Assembly: GCA_029953615.1 (NCBI GenBank)
Contig: CP124529.1
Location: 1,178,001 to 1,242,000 of the forward strand
Length of the DNA: 64,000 nucleotides
Source: Pseudomonas putida
GTDB taxonomy: Bacteria; Pseudomonadota; Gammaproteobacteria; Pseudomonadales; Pseudomonadaceae
Direction of reading: 5' to 3'
Shown here: in pieces, positions 19,840 to 27,788 of the stretch
Layout: each line of letters opens with the position of its first letter
Numbering within the stretch: the first letter of the stretch is position 1
The notes under the pieces: generated by a model
What the model was told of the DNA's origin: nothing
The model's input: only the letters and a program-made list of their open reading frames with translations
The model's database searches: none
Made by a program: the position numbers and the translations under genes

Positions 19840-20696
19840 TGTGCGGCCTCCGCAGTGCTGGCCAGCTTGGCCTTGAATTCGTTGAAATCGGCAGTGCCAC
19901 GGATGTAGGTGTCGATCCAGGCGGTGAACGATTCGCGGCTACGCGCGATCGGGTCCCAGGCCTGGTAGAAGCGGTTGTCACGCTCGTAGTAGCCGTGGGC
20001 ATAGGACGGGTGCGCACCACCCGGCACCAGGCATACCGCGCTCAGCGCCCAGGTCGGTAGCACGCAAGCGTTCATCGGGGCTTGCAGGTCGTCGACGATT
20101 TCCTCGACGGTGACGATGCAGCGCTTGGCGGCCAGGGCGGCTTCCTTCTGCACACCGAGGATGCCCCACAGCAGCACGTTGCCTTTGCGGTCGGCTTTTT
20201 GCGCGTGAATCACGGTCACGTCCGGGCGTACCGACGGCACGGCTGCCAGCACTTCACCGGTGAACGGGCAGGTCACGCTCTTGATCAGCGGGTTGACCTT
20301 CGGCAGGTCGGAGCCAGCGTAGGCACGCAGCACGGCGAACGGCAGGCCCGAAGCACCGGCGACATAGGCGTTGGCCAGGTCGGCGTGGCTGTGTTCTTCG
20401 ATTTCGATGGGTTGTGGCCACTGCTTCTCGACGGCATCACGCAGGCGGTGCAGCGAACCGACACCTGGGTTGCCACCCCAGGAGAAGATCAGCTTGCTGG
20501 CGCAACCGGCGCCGATCAGCTGGTCGTAGATCAGGTCCGGAGTCATGCGCACCAAGGTCAGGTCGCGCTTGCCCTGACGGATGATCTCGTGGCCGGCGGC
20601 AGTCGGGATCAGGTGGGTGAAACCTTCGAGGGCGACGGTATCGCCATCCTGGATGAACTGCTTCACGGCTTCGTGAAGCGGGAGAATTGCAGCCAT
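19836..20696 (-). CDS. pcaI: PcaI, 3-oxoadipate CoA-transferase subunit A
   Basis: 286 aa. Class I CoA-transferase alpha subunit with the CoA-binding 'SWGGNPGVGSLHRLRDAVE' region and 'IEEHSHADLANAYVAGASGL'. Size and motifs match the CatI/PA0226-type alpha subunit, clearly longer than the ~231-aa PcaI of KT2440. First gene of the pcaIJFTBDC run. Upstream lies an exact match to the PcaR box, so expression should depend on PcaR with 3-oxoadipate as inducer. Confidence 0.9.
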   Translation of the reverse strand: MAAILPLHEAVKQFIQDGDTVALEGFTHLIPTAAGHEIIRQGKRDLTLVRMTPDLIYDQLIGAGCASKLIFSWGGNPGVGSLHRLRDAVEKQWPQPIEIEEHSHADLANAYVAGASGLPFAVLRAYAGSDLPKVNPLIKSVTCPFTGEVLAAVPSVRPDVTVIHAQKADRKGNVLLWGILGVQKEAALAAKRCIVTVEEIVDDLQAPMNACVLPTWALSAVCLVPGGAHPSYAHGYYERDNRFYQAWDPIARSRESFTAWIDTYIRGTADFNEFKAKLASTAEAAQ

Positions 20697-20760
20697 TTGG
20701 AGACTCCTGGTCAGGGTGCTTCGGTAAGCTCAGATTAAGGAGACTGGTGGGTGGCTTACA

Positions 20761-20794
20761 ATCCGATAATCGACTATTCGTGCGATTATCGAAC
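20761..20794 (-). promoter_or_regulatory. PcaR binding region upstream of pcaIJ
   Basis: On the minus strand 20794-20780 reads GTTCGATAATCGCAC, identical to the 15-bp PcaR box as I remember it from P. putida. A second, weaker copy (CGATAATCG core, 20764-20772) lies 10 bp away in the opposite orientation. The box is 84-98 bp upstream of the pcaI start. Confidence 0.85.
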
Positions 20795-20825
20795 TGTTTG
20801 TTACCCTACTATTCATCTCCACGCT

Positions 20826-20928
20826 GGGGCTGCTGCGCAGCCCTATCGCGACACAAGGCCGCTCCTACAAGGGATCGCGCTTCCCTGTAACAGCGGCTTT
20901 GTGTCGCGACGGGCCGCAAAGCGGCCCC
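20826..20928. repeat. Composite palindromic element with flanking mini-hairpins
   Basis: Left mini-hairpin GGGGCTGC-TGC-GCAGCCC, then TCGCGACACAAGGCCGCTCC paired with AGCGGCTTTGTGTCGCGA, then right mini-hairpin GGGCCGC-AAA-GCGGCCC ending 7 bp from the pcaK stop. It may also stop pcaK transcription. Confidence 0.75.
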
Positions 20929-20934
20929 AATGTC

Positions 20935-22282
20935 TCAGGTCGCGTCAGCGTGGCTCACCAGCCCTTTCACGATCACACCCACGGTCGCCAGCCCACGCCG
21001 GCACCAGCAACGCCGTCAGCACCTGTTCGAAGTTCCAGCCCAGCCCCAGCAGCGTCGCACCGCTCCACGCCCCAAGAATCGCCCCGAAGCGGCCGATCCC
21101 CAGCATCCACGATACCCCCGTGGCACGCCCCTGGGTCGGATAGAAGCGCGCCGCCAGCGACGGCATCGCCGACTGGGCGCCGTTCACGCACATGCCGGCA
21201 ACCAGCACCAGCGTGGCCAGTACGGTGATATTGCCCAGGCTCTGTCCCACGGCGTAGGCGAACACCCCGGCCAGCAGGTAGAAAATGCCGATCACCTTGT
21301 GCGGATTGAAGCGGTCCATGGCCCAGCCCACGCCGACGGCACTCAGCACGCCGCCGAACTGGAACAGTGCGCCGATGAAGGCAGCCTGCTCCATGCTCGC
21401 GCCACTGTCGCGCATCAAGGTGGGCAACCAGCTGGTCAGCAGATAGACGATCACCAGGCCCATGAAGTAGGTCAGCCACAGCAGCAGAGTGCCCATGCCG
21501 TAGGTGCCGGAGAAAATCAGCGCAAACACATTGCGCGCGGCCACCGCCTTCTGCTCGGGCACGCTGAAGCTGCCCGCCTCGGCCACCACCTGCGGCGCGA
21601 TGGGCGACAAGGTCTTGCGCACCTTGTCGGTACCCCGGTTGCGCACCACCAGAAACCGCGCCGACTCTGGCAGCCACACCATCAGCACCAGCGCCAGCAG
21701 CAGCGGCAGCACGCCACCGATCACCAGCAGGCTGTGCCAGCCGTAGGCCGGTATCATCTTGGCGGAAATGAATCCACCACCGGCCATGCCCAGGTTGAAG
21801 CCACAGAACATGCTGGTCACCAGCAGCGACTTGAGGCGCTCGGGGGTGTATTCAGACAACAGGGTCGTGGCATTGGGCATGCCTGCGCCAAGGCCCAGGC
21901 CGGTCAGAAAGCGCAGCACCAGCAACTGGTCGACGTTGGTGGCATAAGCCGAGGCCAGGCTGAAGCCGCCGAACACCAGCACCGCGCCCACCAGCACGCC
22001 CTTGCGGCCAAAACGGTCGGCCAACGGGCCGGAGCCGAGGGCACCGAACACCATGCCGATCAATGCCGCACTCATGACCGGGCCGAGGCTGGCACGGTCA
22101 ATCCCCCACTCCTGCGACAGGGCCGGGGCGATGAAGCCCATCGCGGCGGTGTCCAGGCCATCGAGGAAGACGATCAGGAAGCACAGCAACACCACCCGCC
22201 ACTGGTAGCGGGATAGCGGCTGCTGATTGATGAACGACTGGACGTCGAGGCTTTTGCCGACGTTGATTTGCGCTTGGTTCAT
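20935..22282 (-). CDS. pcaK: PcaK, 4-hydroxybenzoate/protocatechuate MFS transporter and chemoattractant permease (apparent 3' frameshift)
   Basis: Aromatic acid:H+ symporter (AAHS) family, 12 TM. The TM1 motif 'FLDGLDTAAMGFIAP' with the essential aspartate and the loop 2-3 'GPLADRFGRKGVL' are clear. As written the frame breaks near its end ('LVPAW') at one extra base in CCC 20992-20994. Correcting this gives 448 aa ending 'KGLVSHADAT', which is the PcaK length and tail as I recall. PcaK also mediates chemotaxis to 4-hydroxybenzoate. A PcaR-box-like site lies ~255 bp upstream. Confidence 0.92.
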
Positions 22283-22535
22283 TATTGTTATCCAGAATGG
22301 GGGCACAGCCAGGCCACTGCACGCGATCAACGGTACAGAGGACGATAGTTTGGGGGTAATGCGGCCGGCGTCAGCCTGGATACAACGATACTGCGCGCGG
22401 GTGCGGCCGCGGCAGCGAGGGGACAGTATTCATGGTAAGTGCCTCTTGGTTTTTCTTGTTCGGTCGGCGCAGCCGACCGTTGCGAGAGACATTAATCAGC
22501 GGGCGGGGGTGAAGCAATTCGCCGCGAACGACACT

Positions 22536-22550
22536 GTGCGTTTATCGCAC
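22536..22550 (-). promoter_or_regulatory. Candidate PcaR box upstream of pcaK
   Basis: The minus strand reads GTGCGATAAACGCAC, 13 of 15 matches to the box found upstream of pcaI and pcaR. It lies in the 327-bp pcaR-pcaK gap, which also holds the CGGTCGGC-GCCGACCG hairpin at 22461-22479 and no recognisable gene. Confidence 0.6.
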
Positions 22551-22580
22551 AGGAAAGGGTTTTGCCTGTTCAAAATTTGA

Positions 22581-22603
22581 AAGGGGGGCGCTTTGCGCCC
22601 CCG
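22581..22603 (-). terminator. Possible terminator of pcaR
   Basis: A GGGGGCGC/GCGCCCCC hairpin begins about 8 bp after the pcaR stop on the minus strand and is followed by CTTTCAAATTTTG, a weak T-rich tail. Confidence 0.5.
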
Positions 22604-22609
22604 GCGGGC

Positions 22610-23500
22610 TCAGCCAAACAACTGATGGCAAAGGTCCCGGCTAGCCGCCAGCAGGATCGGCAAGAAGCGCTGCTCCAGCTCACTGCGCGTCACCCGCCCT
22701 ACATGGGTACTCACATTCAACGCCGCCAACACCTGCCCCGAAGCGTCATACACTGGAACGGCAATCGAGCGCAGCCCCTGCTCCAGCTCCTGGTCCACCA
22801 CGCACCAGCCCTGGGCGCGTACCTGCTGGATACAGGCGAACAGCGACTCGGGATCATGCAAGGTACGGCTGGTTCGCGCCTTCAGGTCGGCACGTTCCAG
22901 GTATTCACGCAGGCTGGTGTCATCCATGGCCGCCAACAGAATGCGCCCCATCGATGTGCAATAGGCCGGCAGGCGTCCACCCACCGACAGGTCAACCGAA
23001 ATCAGCCGCTCCACCGTGGCCGAACGGGCTATATAAAGAATGTCGTCACCTTCGAGCGTGGCCATGTTGGCCGCCTCGTGCAGCTGGTCGCTGATGCGGT
23101 CCAGGTAGGGCTGGGCAGAAATCGCCAGCGGCGTCGAGGACAGGTATGCATGCCCCAGCGTCAGCACTTTGGGTAACAGCGAATAAGTGCGCCCGTCCGT
23201 GGTGGCATAACCCAGCTTGATCAGTGTGTGCAGGCAACGGCGTACCGCCGCGCGGGGAATTTCAGTGCGGTGGCTGATCTGGGCAATGGTCAGGTGGCGC
23301 TTGCGTTCCTGGAAGGCCTGGATCACGGCCAGGCCGCGCGCCAGGGAGGTCATGAAGTCCGGGTCGCCGGTAAAGGCCTGGATGCGCTTCGCCGGCGAAG
23401 CCACGATCGGCGGTGCCAAGGCTGCCGAGACAGGCCGTGCCAGCTCTGGATTGGCCGATTCGGCATTGACGGAATCGTTGCCCAGGGTTTCGTCACTCAT
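22610..23500 (-). CDS. pcaR: PcaR, IclR-family activator of the beta-ketoadipate pathway
   Basis: 296 aa. IclR helix-turn-helix at about residues 50-110 ('LTIAQISHRTEIPRAAVRRC'), then the GAF-like effector domain ('GRILLAAMDDTSL'). The start ATG 23500 has GAGGTG upstream. PcaR responds to 3-oxoadipate and activates pcaIJ, pcaF and pcaK; an exact PcaR box 29-43 bp upstream of its own start implies autoregulation. The N-terminal ~45 residues are low-complexity, as usual in PcaR. Confidence 0.94.
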   Translation of the reverse strand: MSDETLGNDSVNAESANPELARPVSAALAPPIVASPAKRIQAFTGDPDFMTSLARGLAVIQAFQERKRHLTIAQISHRTEIPRAAVRRCLHTLIKLGYATTDGRTYSLLPKVLTLGHAYLSSTPLAISAQPYLDRISDQLHEAANMATLEGDDILYIARSATVERLISVDLSVGGRLPAYCTSMGRILLAAMDDTSLREYLERADLKARTSRTLHDPESLFACIQQVRAQGWCVVDQELEQGLRSIAVPVYDASGQVLAALNVSTHVGRVTRSELEQRFLPILLAASRDLCHQLFG

Positions 23501-23528
23501 CGCACACCTCAAAAAAAAGCGCCCACTC

Positions 23529-23562
23529 GTGCGATTATCGAACAAACGGCCGATAATCGCAA
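23529..23562. promoter_or_regulatory. PcaR boxes upstream of pcaR
   Basis: The minus strand from 23543 to 23529 is exactly GTTCGATAATCGCAC. A second copy on the plus strand at 23548-23562 (CGATAATCGCA core) matches 12 of 15. The pair directly abuts a TTGACC -35-like hexamer reading away from pcaR. Confidence 0.85.
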
Positions 23563-23595
23563 TTGACCGCTGACACTTTTACTTATACCTTTCTC

Positions 23596-23687
23596 CTGCC
23601 ACTTGTGGCTTCTTTGGAGAGACTGGTCAGGTACCCACCGTAGAAGTCCCCAGGCAACGGCCTCGCCTTTTGGCGAGGCCGTTTTTC
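23596..23687 (+). ncRNA. Candidate small RNA divergent from pcaR
   Basis: A promoter-like TTGACC (23563-23568) and TACCTT (23586-23591, 17-bp spacer; TATACC overlaps it) would start a transcript near 23596. It would end at the strong terminator at 23656-23687, about 92 nt. No ORF with a ribosome-binding site fits. The class is not recognised. Ends are predicted only. Confidence 0.4.
23656..23687 (+). terminator. Strong Rho-independent terminator
   Basis: Perfect 12-bp arms AACGGCCTCGCC and GGCGAGGCCGTT with a TTTT loop, followed by TTTTC. No protein gene ends just upstream on the plus strand, which is why a small RNA is proposed. Confidence 0.85.
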
Positions 23688-23850
23688 ATTACACATCCGG
23701 TCAATGGCTTCGCGACTGCGATGCAGCGAACTTTTGTCGTTCTTGCCTTTCAAACTTGTACAAAAGACCCAAACTGTTGTCGGATGCACCCGTTACTTGC
23801 GTCAGGTGATGTCAGGGTCAGGTAAATAACGATGTTCGGCGAAATATCGG

Positions 23851-23860
23851 TTGCTATAAT
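23851..23860 (+). promoter_or_regulatory. Extended -10 promoter element
   Basis: TTGCTATAAT contains a consensus TATAAT with TGN immediately upstream. It could drive the small gene at 23988. No good -35 is seen. The stretch 23688-23850 holds nothing recognisable. Confidence 0.5.
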
Positions 23861-23987
23861 CGATAGCGCAGGCCCCGACGCTTCCGTGTAATGGAACCTT
23901 CCGCTGTATCAAGCGTTGCGGCCGGCAAGGCATGTGCATTCGGTACAACGCACAACAACACTCATCAAACTTGATTCAGGTACTCAT

Positions 23988-24188
23988 GTGACGAAAGATG
24001 AACTGCGCGCGGAGCTCGAGCGCCAGGCTGAGCGTTACAAGGATGTTTACGGTGGCGAAGTCACCACTTATGCCGCACAACCGGACCCGGAACGCAAACC
24101 TTGGCGCAAGCGTGCCAGCGTGCGCGATCAGGCCTTCAGCCAGGAACTTGAACGCATGGAAAAGGAGCTGCGCAGCGACAATTCCTAG
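23988..24188 (+). CDS. Small hypothetical protein
   Basis: 66 aa from GTG 23988. Highly charged and predicted helical: 'VTKDELRAELERQAERYKDV' then 'YGGEVTTYAAQPDPERKPWR' and a charged C-terminus. No family is recognised. The frame is also open to an ATG at 23916, but that extension looks non-coding. AGGT lies ~7 nt before the GTG. Codon use is normal for this genome. It is followed by a terminator-like hairpin at 24299, so it is probably monocistronic and independent of pit. Confidence 0.6.
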   Translation: MTKDELRAELERQAERYKDVYGGEVTTYAAQPDPERKPWRKRASVRDQAFSQELERMEKELRSDNS

Positions 24189-24298
24189 CCCCGGGACCAC
24201 GCCAGCGCGTCGTCGCCCGGCCAGCCCGGGCGCGGTCGATCTTTACTGTCAGGCCGAAGATGAAATGGAATCACACAAATTTCATACGATCGTTTGAA

Positions 24299-24318
24299 CG
24301 CTTGCGAAGCGGTTTTTT
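24299..24318 (+). terminator. Terminator-like hairpin in a T-rich stretch
   Basis: CGCTT-GCG-AAGCG followed by GTTTTTT. It stands in the 312-bp gap before pit, which also has several further T-runs (24322-24370) and no other gene. Confidence 0.6.
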
Positions 24319-24500
24319 CCCCGGTTTTTTCTCGTTTTTCGCCCTGTTTTATGCCTTTTAGCACGCATTTTCCTACCCGCTCACCCTGCCGTTCATGTCG
24401 CGCTCGCATCAGGAAGATTGCCGTCGGTCTGTCGCAGATGCATCGATTGCCAAGGTTTTCTGGCATAATCCCGCCCCCCTAAGACCGCCAGACAACCTTC

Positions 24501-25973
24501 ATGATCGAATTATTCAGCGGACTGGATGCCTGGGTACTGGTGAGCCTGCTGCTCGCCCTGACCTTCGTACTCGCCTTCGAGTTCATCAATGGCTTTCATG
24601 ACACCGCCAACGCGGTAGCTACCGTCATCTATACCAAAGCCATGCCGCCGCACCTCGCCGTGTTCTTCTCCGGCGTGTTCAACTTCCTTGGCGTTCTGCT
24701 TGGCGGTGTCGGGGTGGCCTATGCCATCGTGCACCTGCTGCCAGTGGAGCTGCTGATAAATGTGAACACCGGGCACGGGCTGGCCATGGTCTTCTCGCTG
24801 CTGGCTGCGGCCATCACCTGGAACCTGGGCACCTGGTACTTCGGTATCCCCGCCTCCAGTTCGCACACCCTGATTGGCTCCATCCTTGGCGTCGGCCTGG
24901 CCAATGCCCTGATCAACGACATCCCGCTGGGCGACGGTGTCAACTGGCAGAAGGCGATCGACATCGCCATGTCGCTGGTGGTCTCGCCCATGGCCGGCTT
25001 CGCCGTTGCCGCCCTGGTGCTGATTGGCCTGAAGTGGTGGCGACCGCTGTCGAAGATGCACAAAACTCCCGAGCAGCGCCGCAAGCTCGACGACAAGAAG
25101 CACCCGCCGTTCTGGAACCGCCTGGTACTGGTGGTTTCGGCCATGGGCGTGAGCTTCGTGCACGGCTCCAACGACGGCCAGAAAGGCATCGGCCTGATCA
25201 TGCTGGTGCTGATCGGCATCGTTCCGGCCAAGTTCGTCCTCGACCTGAACAGCACCACCTACCAGATCGAGCGTACCCGCGACGCCACCCTGCACATGAG
25301 CCAGTTCTATCAGCGCAACGCCGCCACCCTGGGCGAGTTCCTGGCACTGGGCAAGGCCAAGTCCAGCGACCTGCCGGAGCAGTTCAGCTGCAACCCGCAG
25401 CAGACCGAGCCGACTATTGCCGCGCTGCAGTCCTCGCTTCAGGGCGTGACCGACTACCACAGCCTGAGTGCCGACAAGCGTGTCGAAGTGCGCCGCTACC
25501 TGCTGTGCCTGGACGACACGGCGAAGAAGGTCGGCAAGCTGCCGGGCCTGGAAGCCCGTGAAAAGGCCGACCTCGAAAAACTGCGCAAAGACCTGACCGC
25601 CACCACCGAGTACGCTCCGTTCTGGGTGATCGTGGCCGTCGCCCTGGCCCTGGGCCTGGGTACCATGGTCGGTTGGAAGCGCGTTGTACTGACCGTTGGC
25701 GAGAAGATCGGCAAGCAGGGCATGACCTATGCCCAAGGCATGTCGGCGCAGATCACCGCGGCTTGCGCCATCGGCATGGCCAACATCTTCGCCCTGCCGG
25801 TGTCGACCACCCACGTGCTGTCGTCCGGTGTGGCAGGCACCATGGTCGCCAACAAGAGCGGCCTGCAGGGCGGCACCGTTAAGACCATCCTGCTGGCCTG
25901 GGTACTGACCCTGCCTGCGTCGATGGGCCTGGCGGCCGGCCTGTTCTGGCTGGCGTCCAAAGCCATTGGCTGA
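24501..25973 (+). CDS. PitA-type low-affinity inorganic phosphate transporter
   Basis: 490 aa, PiT family. The duplicated signature is present: 'FINGFHDTANAVATVIYT' near the N-terminus and 'FVHGSNDGQKGIGLIM' in the middle, with a large cytoplasmic/loop region between. About 10 TM segments. Transports metal-phosphate complexes with H+. Monocistronic: a terminator-like hairpin lies upstream and a strong terminator follows. No Pho box was seen upstream, in line with constitutive Pit systems. Confidence 0.93.
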   Translation: MIELFSGLDAWVLVSLLLALTFVLAFEFINGFHDTANAVATVIYTKAMPPHLAVFFSGVFNFLGVLLGGVGVAYAIVHLLPVELLINVNTGHGLAMVFSLLAAAITWNLGTWYFGIPASSSHTLIGSILGVGLANALINDIPLGDGVNWQKAIDIAMSLVVSPMAGFAVAALVLIGLKWWRPLSKMHKTPEQRRKLDDKKHPPFWNRLVLVVSAMGVSFVHGSNDGQKGIGLIMLVLIGIVPAKFVLDLNSTTYQIERTRDATLHMSQFYQRNAATLGEFLALGKAKSSDLPEQFSCNPQQTEPTIAALQSSLQGVTDYHSLSADKRVEVRRYLLCLDDTAKKVGKLPGLEAREKADLEKLRKDLTATTEYAPFWVIVAVALALGLGTMVGWKRVVLTVGEKIGKQGMTYAQGMSAQITAACAIGMANIFALPVSTTHVLSSGVAGTMVANKSGLQGGTVKTILLAWVLTLPASMGLAAGLFWLASKAIG

Positions 25974-25993
25974 GTGATACCGCAATAGGAAGA

Positions 25994-26017
25994 AGGCGCC
26001 TCATGGGCGCCTTTTTC
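25994..26017 (+). terminator. Rho-independent terminator after pit
   Basis: AGGCGCC and GGCGCCT arms with a short loop followed by TTTTT, 20 bp after the stop. Confidence 0.88.
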
Positions 26018-26031
26018 ATAGGTGTCATTTT

Positions 26032-26137
26032 TGTACCGGCCCTATCGCCGGCAAGCCAGCTCCCACAGGTACTGCACCGCCCACAAGACCTGTGCAGTAC
26101 CTGTGGGAGCTGGCTTGCCGGCGATAGGGCCGGTACA
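26032..26137. repeat. Paired REP (type 2) with perfect 46-bp inverted arms
   Basis: Arms 26032-26077 and 26092-26137 are exact reverse complements over 46 bp around a 14-bp loop. The core is ATCGCCGGCAAGCCAGCTCC. It lies between the converging pit and DUF853 genes. Confidence 0.9.
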
Positions 26138-26143
26138 GGCAAC

Positions 26144-27619
26144 CTACCTTTTCTTGCCCCCCAGCAACGACCCCATCAACCCCCGCACCAACTGTCGCCC
26201 CAACTGGTTGGCCGCCTGGCGCACCGCCGACTTGATCGCCTGCCCCGCCGCACTCTGCAAAAACTCACCGGCCTTGTCGGCAAAGCTCTCCTCATCCACC
26301 TTGGGTTGTGGCGCCGGCTCCAGCGGTTCGCCCTTGCGCTGGGTCAGCATTTCATAGGCCGATTCACGGTCCACCGGTTTGTCGTAACGCCCCGCCAGCG
26401 GCGAAGCGGCAATCAGCGCACTGCGCTCAGCCGCGCTCAACGGCCCGATACGCGACTGCGGCGGTGCTATCAGTACCCGTTGCACCATCGCAGGTGTGCC
26501 CTTTTCCTCCAGCGTCCCAACCAGCGCTTCGCCAATGCCGAGCTCGGTCAGTACCGCCAGGGTGTCGAACGCCGGGTTGGGGCGGAAGCCATCGGCCACC
26601 GCCCGTAGCGACTTTTGCTCCTTGGCAGTAAACGCCCGCAAGCCATGCTGAATGCGCAAGCCCAACTGGGCCAGCACCGCATCCGGCAAGTCCCCCGGCG
26701 ACTGGGTGACGAAGTACACTCCCACGCCCTTGGAGCGGATCAGCCGCACCACCTGCTCCAGGCGATCCTGCAAGGCCTTGGGCGTATCGTTGAACAGCAA
26801 GTGCGCTTCATCGAAGAACAACGCCAGTACCGGCTTGTCGGCATCCCCCCGCTCGGGCAACTGCTCGAACAATTCGGCCAGTAGCCACAACAGGAAGGTC
26901 GCGTACACCTTGGGTGCCTCGTGCACCAAACGGCTGGCGTCCAGCAGGTGGATACGCCCACGGCCATCCGGGTCTGGCCGTAGCAGGTCCTCGAGCTGCA
27001 GGCCCGGCTCACCGAAAAGCGCCTCGGCGCCTTGCTGCTCCAGGGTCGCCAGCCGGCGCAACAAGGCCTGGGTAGAGGCCGTGGTCACCAGCGCGCTGTC
27101 TTCGCCGAGCAGTTGCGGGTTGTCCTTCAGGTGCGCGAGCAACGCCTTGAGGTCCTTGAGGTCGAGCAACAGCAGGCCTTCACGGTCCGCCACCTTGAAC
27201 GCCGCATACAACGCCGCCTGTTGGCTGTCGGTCAGCTCCAGCAAGTTGCCCAGCAGCAGCGGCCCCATTTCACTAAGGGTGGTGCGCAGCGGGTGGCCGG
27301 ACTGCCCGGCAATGTCCCACAAGCTCAACGGGTAAGCCTGCGGCCTGTGCCCCAGCCAGGGCATGCCGGCAATACGCTCGGCCACCTTGCCCTGCGGCGA
27401 ACCAGCAGCGCCCAGGCCGCACAGGTCGCCTTTGACATCGGCCGCGAACACCGCCACCCCCGCATCACTGAACACTTCCGCCAGATGCTGCAGGGTGACG
27501 GTCTTGCCAGTACCCGTCGCGCCGGCTACCAGGCCATGGCGGTTGGCCAGCCTCATCACTTGCCCAACTGGCTGGCCATCCGGGCCTGCACCTACAACGA
27601 TGGTCGAAATTTCCGACAT
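26144..27619 (-). CDS. DUF853/HerA-like P-loop ATPase (YjgR family)
   Basis: 491 aa. Walker A in 'HGLVAGATGTGKTVTLQHLA' (about residues 29-48), Walker B in 'VLALFFDEAHLLF', plus a 'YFVTQSPGDLPDAVLAQLG' sensor segment and a basic C-terminal tail ending 'LLGGKKR'. Related to HerA/FtsK-type translocases; the cellular role of the YjgR family is unknown. ATG 27619 follows AAAGAG; upstream in-frame codons lack family similarity. Monocistronic, divergent from the chemoreceptor gene. Confidence 0.85.
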   Translation of the reverse strand: MSEISTIVVGAGPDGQPVGQVMRLANRHGLVAGATGTGKTVTLQHLAEVFSDAGVAVFAADVKGDLCGLGAAGSPQGKVAERIAGMPWLGHRPQAYPLSLWDIAGQSGHPLRTTLSEMGPLLLGNLLELTDSQQAALYAAFKVADREGLLLLDLKDLKALLAHLKDNPQLLGEDSALVTTASTQALLRRLATLEQQGAEALFGEPGLQLEDLLRPDPDGRGRIHLLDASRLVHEAPKVYATFLLWLLAELFEQLPERGDADKPVLALFFDEAHLLFNDTPKALQDRLEQVVRLIRSKGVGVYFVTQSPGDLPDAVLAQLGLRIQHGLRAFTAKEQKSLRAVADGFRPNPAFDTLAVLTELGIGEALVGTLEEKGTPAMVQRVLIAPPQSRIGPLSAAERSALIAASPLAGRYDKPVDRESAYEMLTQRKGEPLEPAPQPKVDEESFADKAGEFLQSAAGQAIKSAVRQAANQLGRQLVRGLMGSLLGGKKR

Positions 27620-27788
27620 CTCTTTAATCCTCTGCTCAAGCTTTACCTTAATTCGGCCGATACCTGTGGGTGATATTCGCCTTAATAGAGAGGGACAACC
27701 GAAAAGGGACTTTTCGGGATGTTGCATTGCTTTGCGACTCAACGCATGCAATCGCCTGATATAAAACCTTAGCGGAACCGATTACGCC

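Noticed and set aside
22461..22479. CGGTCGGC/GCCGACCG hairpin as a terminator of pcaR or promoter element of pcaK
   Set aside because: No T-run follows on the minus strand and pcaR already has a nearer hairpin; function is left open.
23583..23789. A 68-codon minus-strand frame over the candidate sRNA
   Set aside because: No ribosome-binding site, and it runs through a perfect terminator hairpin; composition is not protein-like.
24510..25985. A 491-codon minus-strand frame opposite the Pit transporter
   Set aside because: Antisense of pit with no motif or ribosome-binding site; the plus-strand product has clear PiT signatures.
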